Part shown: positions 62,937-64,000 of the stretch, piece after piece | How positions within the stretch are numbered: the first letter of the stretch is position 1 | Layout: each line of letters begins with the position of its first letter | Source of the DNA: Spirodela intermedia | Lineage: Eukaryota > Streptophyta > Magnoliopsida > Alismatales > Araceae | NCBI GenBank assembly: GCA_902729315.2 | Contig: LR746280.1 | Span: 151,001 to 215,000 of the forward strand | Reading direction: 5' to 3' | Length of the DNA stretch: 64,000 nucleotides | Translations under genes and position numbers: made by a program | The notes under the pieces: model-generated | What the model was told of the DNA's origin: nothing | Databases searched by the model: none | The model's input: the letters and a program-made list of their open reading frames with translations, nothing else

Positions 62937-64000
62937 TCAGTCGTCGATCCAGTCCGCGTAGATGTTGCTGATCTTCCTCAGGCCCCTCAGCCTCAGAAAT
63001 CCCCTCGGCCTGCTTGCTGGGTCCGCCTCCGGGGGGCTGAGATGCCTCGACGGCGCCGCGCCGGTGCTGGCTTCCGCATCAATGAGCCCACCGTACTTCC
63101 TCGATTCTGTCCCAAGAGAGTAGAATAAAATGGTTGAGCAAAGAACGAGGAATACCCTCCATTTACTTTACTTATTCAGAAGTTAAACAGGGCCACTCGT
63201 CGAAAGAAAAAAAAATCTCAGTCTGATCGAATAATTTCAGGGGAAAATTATTGACTGAAATGTGCATATAGCTAAGATAGAGAGAGTCATGTAAGATGTG
63301 AAAGAAAGAACAATCTCATAATGTGAGAAATGAGCAGCTGGATAATCAACTATATGAGGTCTGCAGACAAAACGCCGACAAAGATCGTTCAACTGCAGAA
63401 TTCAATGAGGTCTGATAATAGCTCCAAAGAGCCCTCAAATATGTGAAAACTCGGATGGGTAGGCATAAACAGGCCGATAAAAAATCCATGGGGGGAGAGA
63501 ACGACAGTGATGACATTGTAAACTGGAAAATCTATCCATCTACGTGAGAAAATAACCAAGATATACTGAAGAAGATAAGGTACAAAGCACAGCGAGAGAA
63601 AACGCATTCAAAGAAGAAGAGAGATCAAAGGAGGACATTGGGCTTTCAGGTCAAACAAGTGAGAGTACAGATGAAGCTGCAATTCCATGAGCGTAGTAGC
63701 AATCACCTGTCGGCTCCCATTTGTGGTTCATTTTCGTCTTCCAGTAGGAAGAAGACTTCTGAAGCGACCCATTAGCATCTCCACACGAGCTGGAACCACT
63801 AGCATCGGGCTCCTGAGAACCGCTTCCACCGCTCCCTGCGGCCGGAGGGGCGGTTTCCGTGACCCCAACGCTGATCGCCGAGCTCTCCCTCAGACTTCCT
63901 GGTTCTACGTGGGCAAAGGTGCATCTCTCGCCGTAGGGGCAGTCCTCTCCATTGTAGTATTTCCTGCATATCTTGAGCTTGTTCAACCGTTGCCGGTCGG
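62937..64000 (-). CDS. Zinc finger CCCH protein (C3H12-like), 3' part, second finger broken
   Basis: The exon at 63707 runs off the right edge, and the last exon is 63106-62937. The first finger is intact: CRKYYNGEDCPYGERCTFAH fits C-x8-C-x5-C-x3-H. The usual second finger should begin YWKTKLCNKWE and contain GxCPFGxxCxFAHG. Here it reads YWKTKMNHKWEPTG and then DCYYAHGIA, so the first Cys is Asn and the middle CPFGxxC part is missing. The best splice model uses a GT donor at 63706-63705 inside this region, giving WEPT joined to ESRKYGGLIDAEAST. The C terminus RKISNIYADWIDD matches the tail of Arabidopsis C3H12-type proteins, which are RNA-binding or regulatory by family. The donor and acceptor phases agree. 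The 600-base intron holds no replacement finger exon. Confidence 0.8.

Overview
This window is nuclear DNA from a flowering plant. Every recognisable gene is a plant-type, intron-rich gene with GT-AG junctions. The genes include a cellulose synthase, a Brittle-1 carrier, a plant ABCC transporter, a ShK-tailed prolyl 4-hydroxylase and a plant MAPK-substrate protein. Intergenic DNA is rich in (GA/CT)n microsatellites and holds a decayed Ty1-copia element. I cannot name the species. The cellulose synthase has a CESA1-type N terminus and a tail ending in GQCGINC, which is less like grass CESA1 tails as I remember them; an angiosperm outside the grasses is the safest guess.

Left third (1-23 kb). 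The window opens with exons of an unrecognised gene (+). BT1, an adenine-nucleotide carrier, follows on the minus strand (4201-7277). About 2.2 kb of divergent promoter DNA separates it from an RWDD1/GIR2-like gene (+, 9475-16109, 12 coding exons, with an LTR-like repeat pair in one intron). A three-exon glyoxalase-I-like gene comes next (+, 17838-18656). From about 20.0 to 23.0 kb lies a degenerate copia retrotransposon with two LTRs, a primer-binding site, stop-riddled gag and RT remnants and a polypurine tract.

Middle (23-41 kb). A complete 14-exon CESA1-type cellulose synthase (-, 23286-28690) and a complete ten-exon ABCC/MRP transporter (-, 29934-35342) lie in tandem. Just upstream of the transporter is a decayed duplicate of its own first codons. 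A small intronless MAPK-substrate (MASS-like) gene (-) and a three-exon membrane-protein gene of unknown function (+) are divergent neighbours.

Right third (41-64 kb). This part holds eRF3 (-, 16 exons), a mitochondrial NADH-cytochrome b5 reductase (-, 13 exons) and a prolyl 4-hydroxylase-like gene (-, 7 exons) that has lost a predicted iron-binding histidine. It then holds an Asp/Glu-racemase-family gene (+), an intronless 435-codon gene of unknown function (-), and the 3' part of a CCCH zinc-finger gene (-) whose second finger is broken.

The genes do not form one pathway; this is ordinary gene-dense plant chromatin. I found no CRISPR array, operon or new mobile system. The items most worth following up are the altered prolyl hydroxylase, the broken second zinc finger, the duplicated ABCC start, the non-autonomous LTR-like element, and two genes of unknown function. 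Exon borders were deduced by eye from splice signals, reading phase and family similarity.
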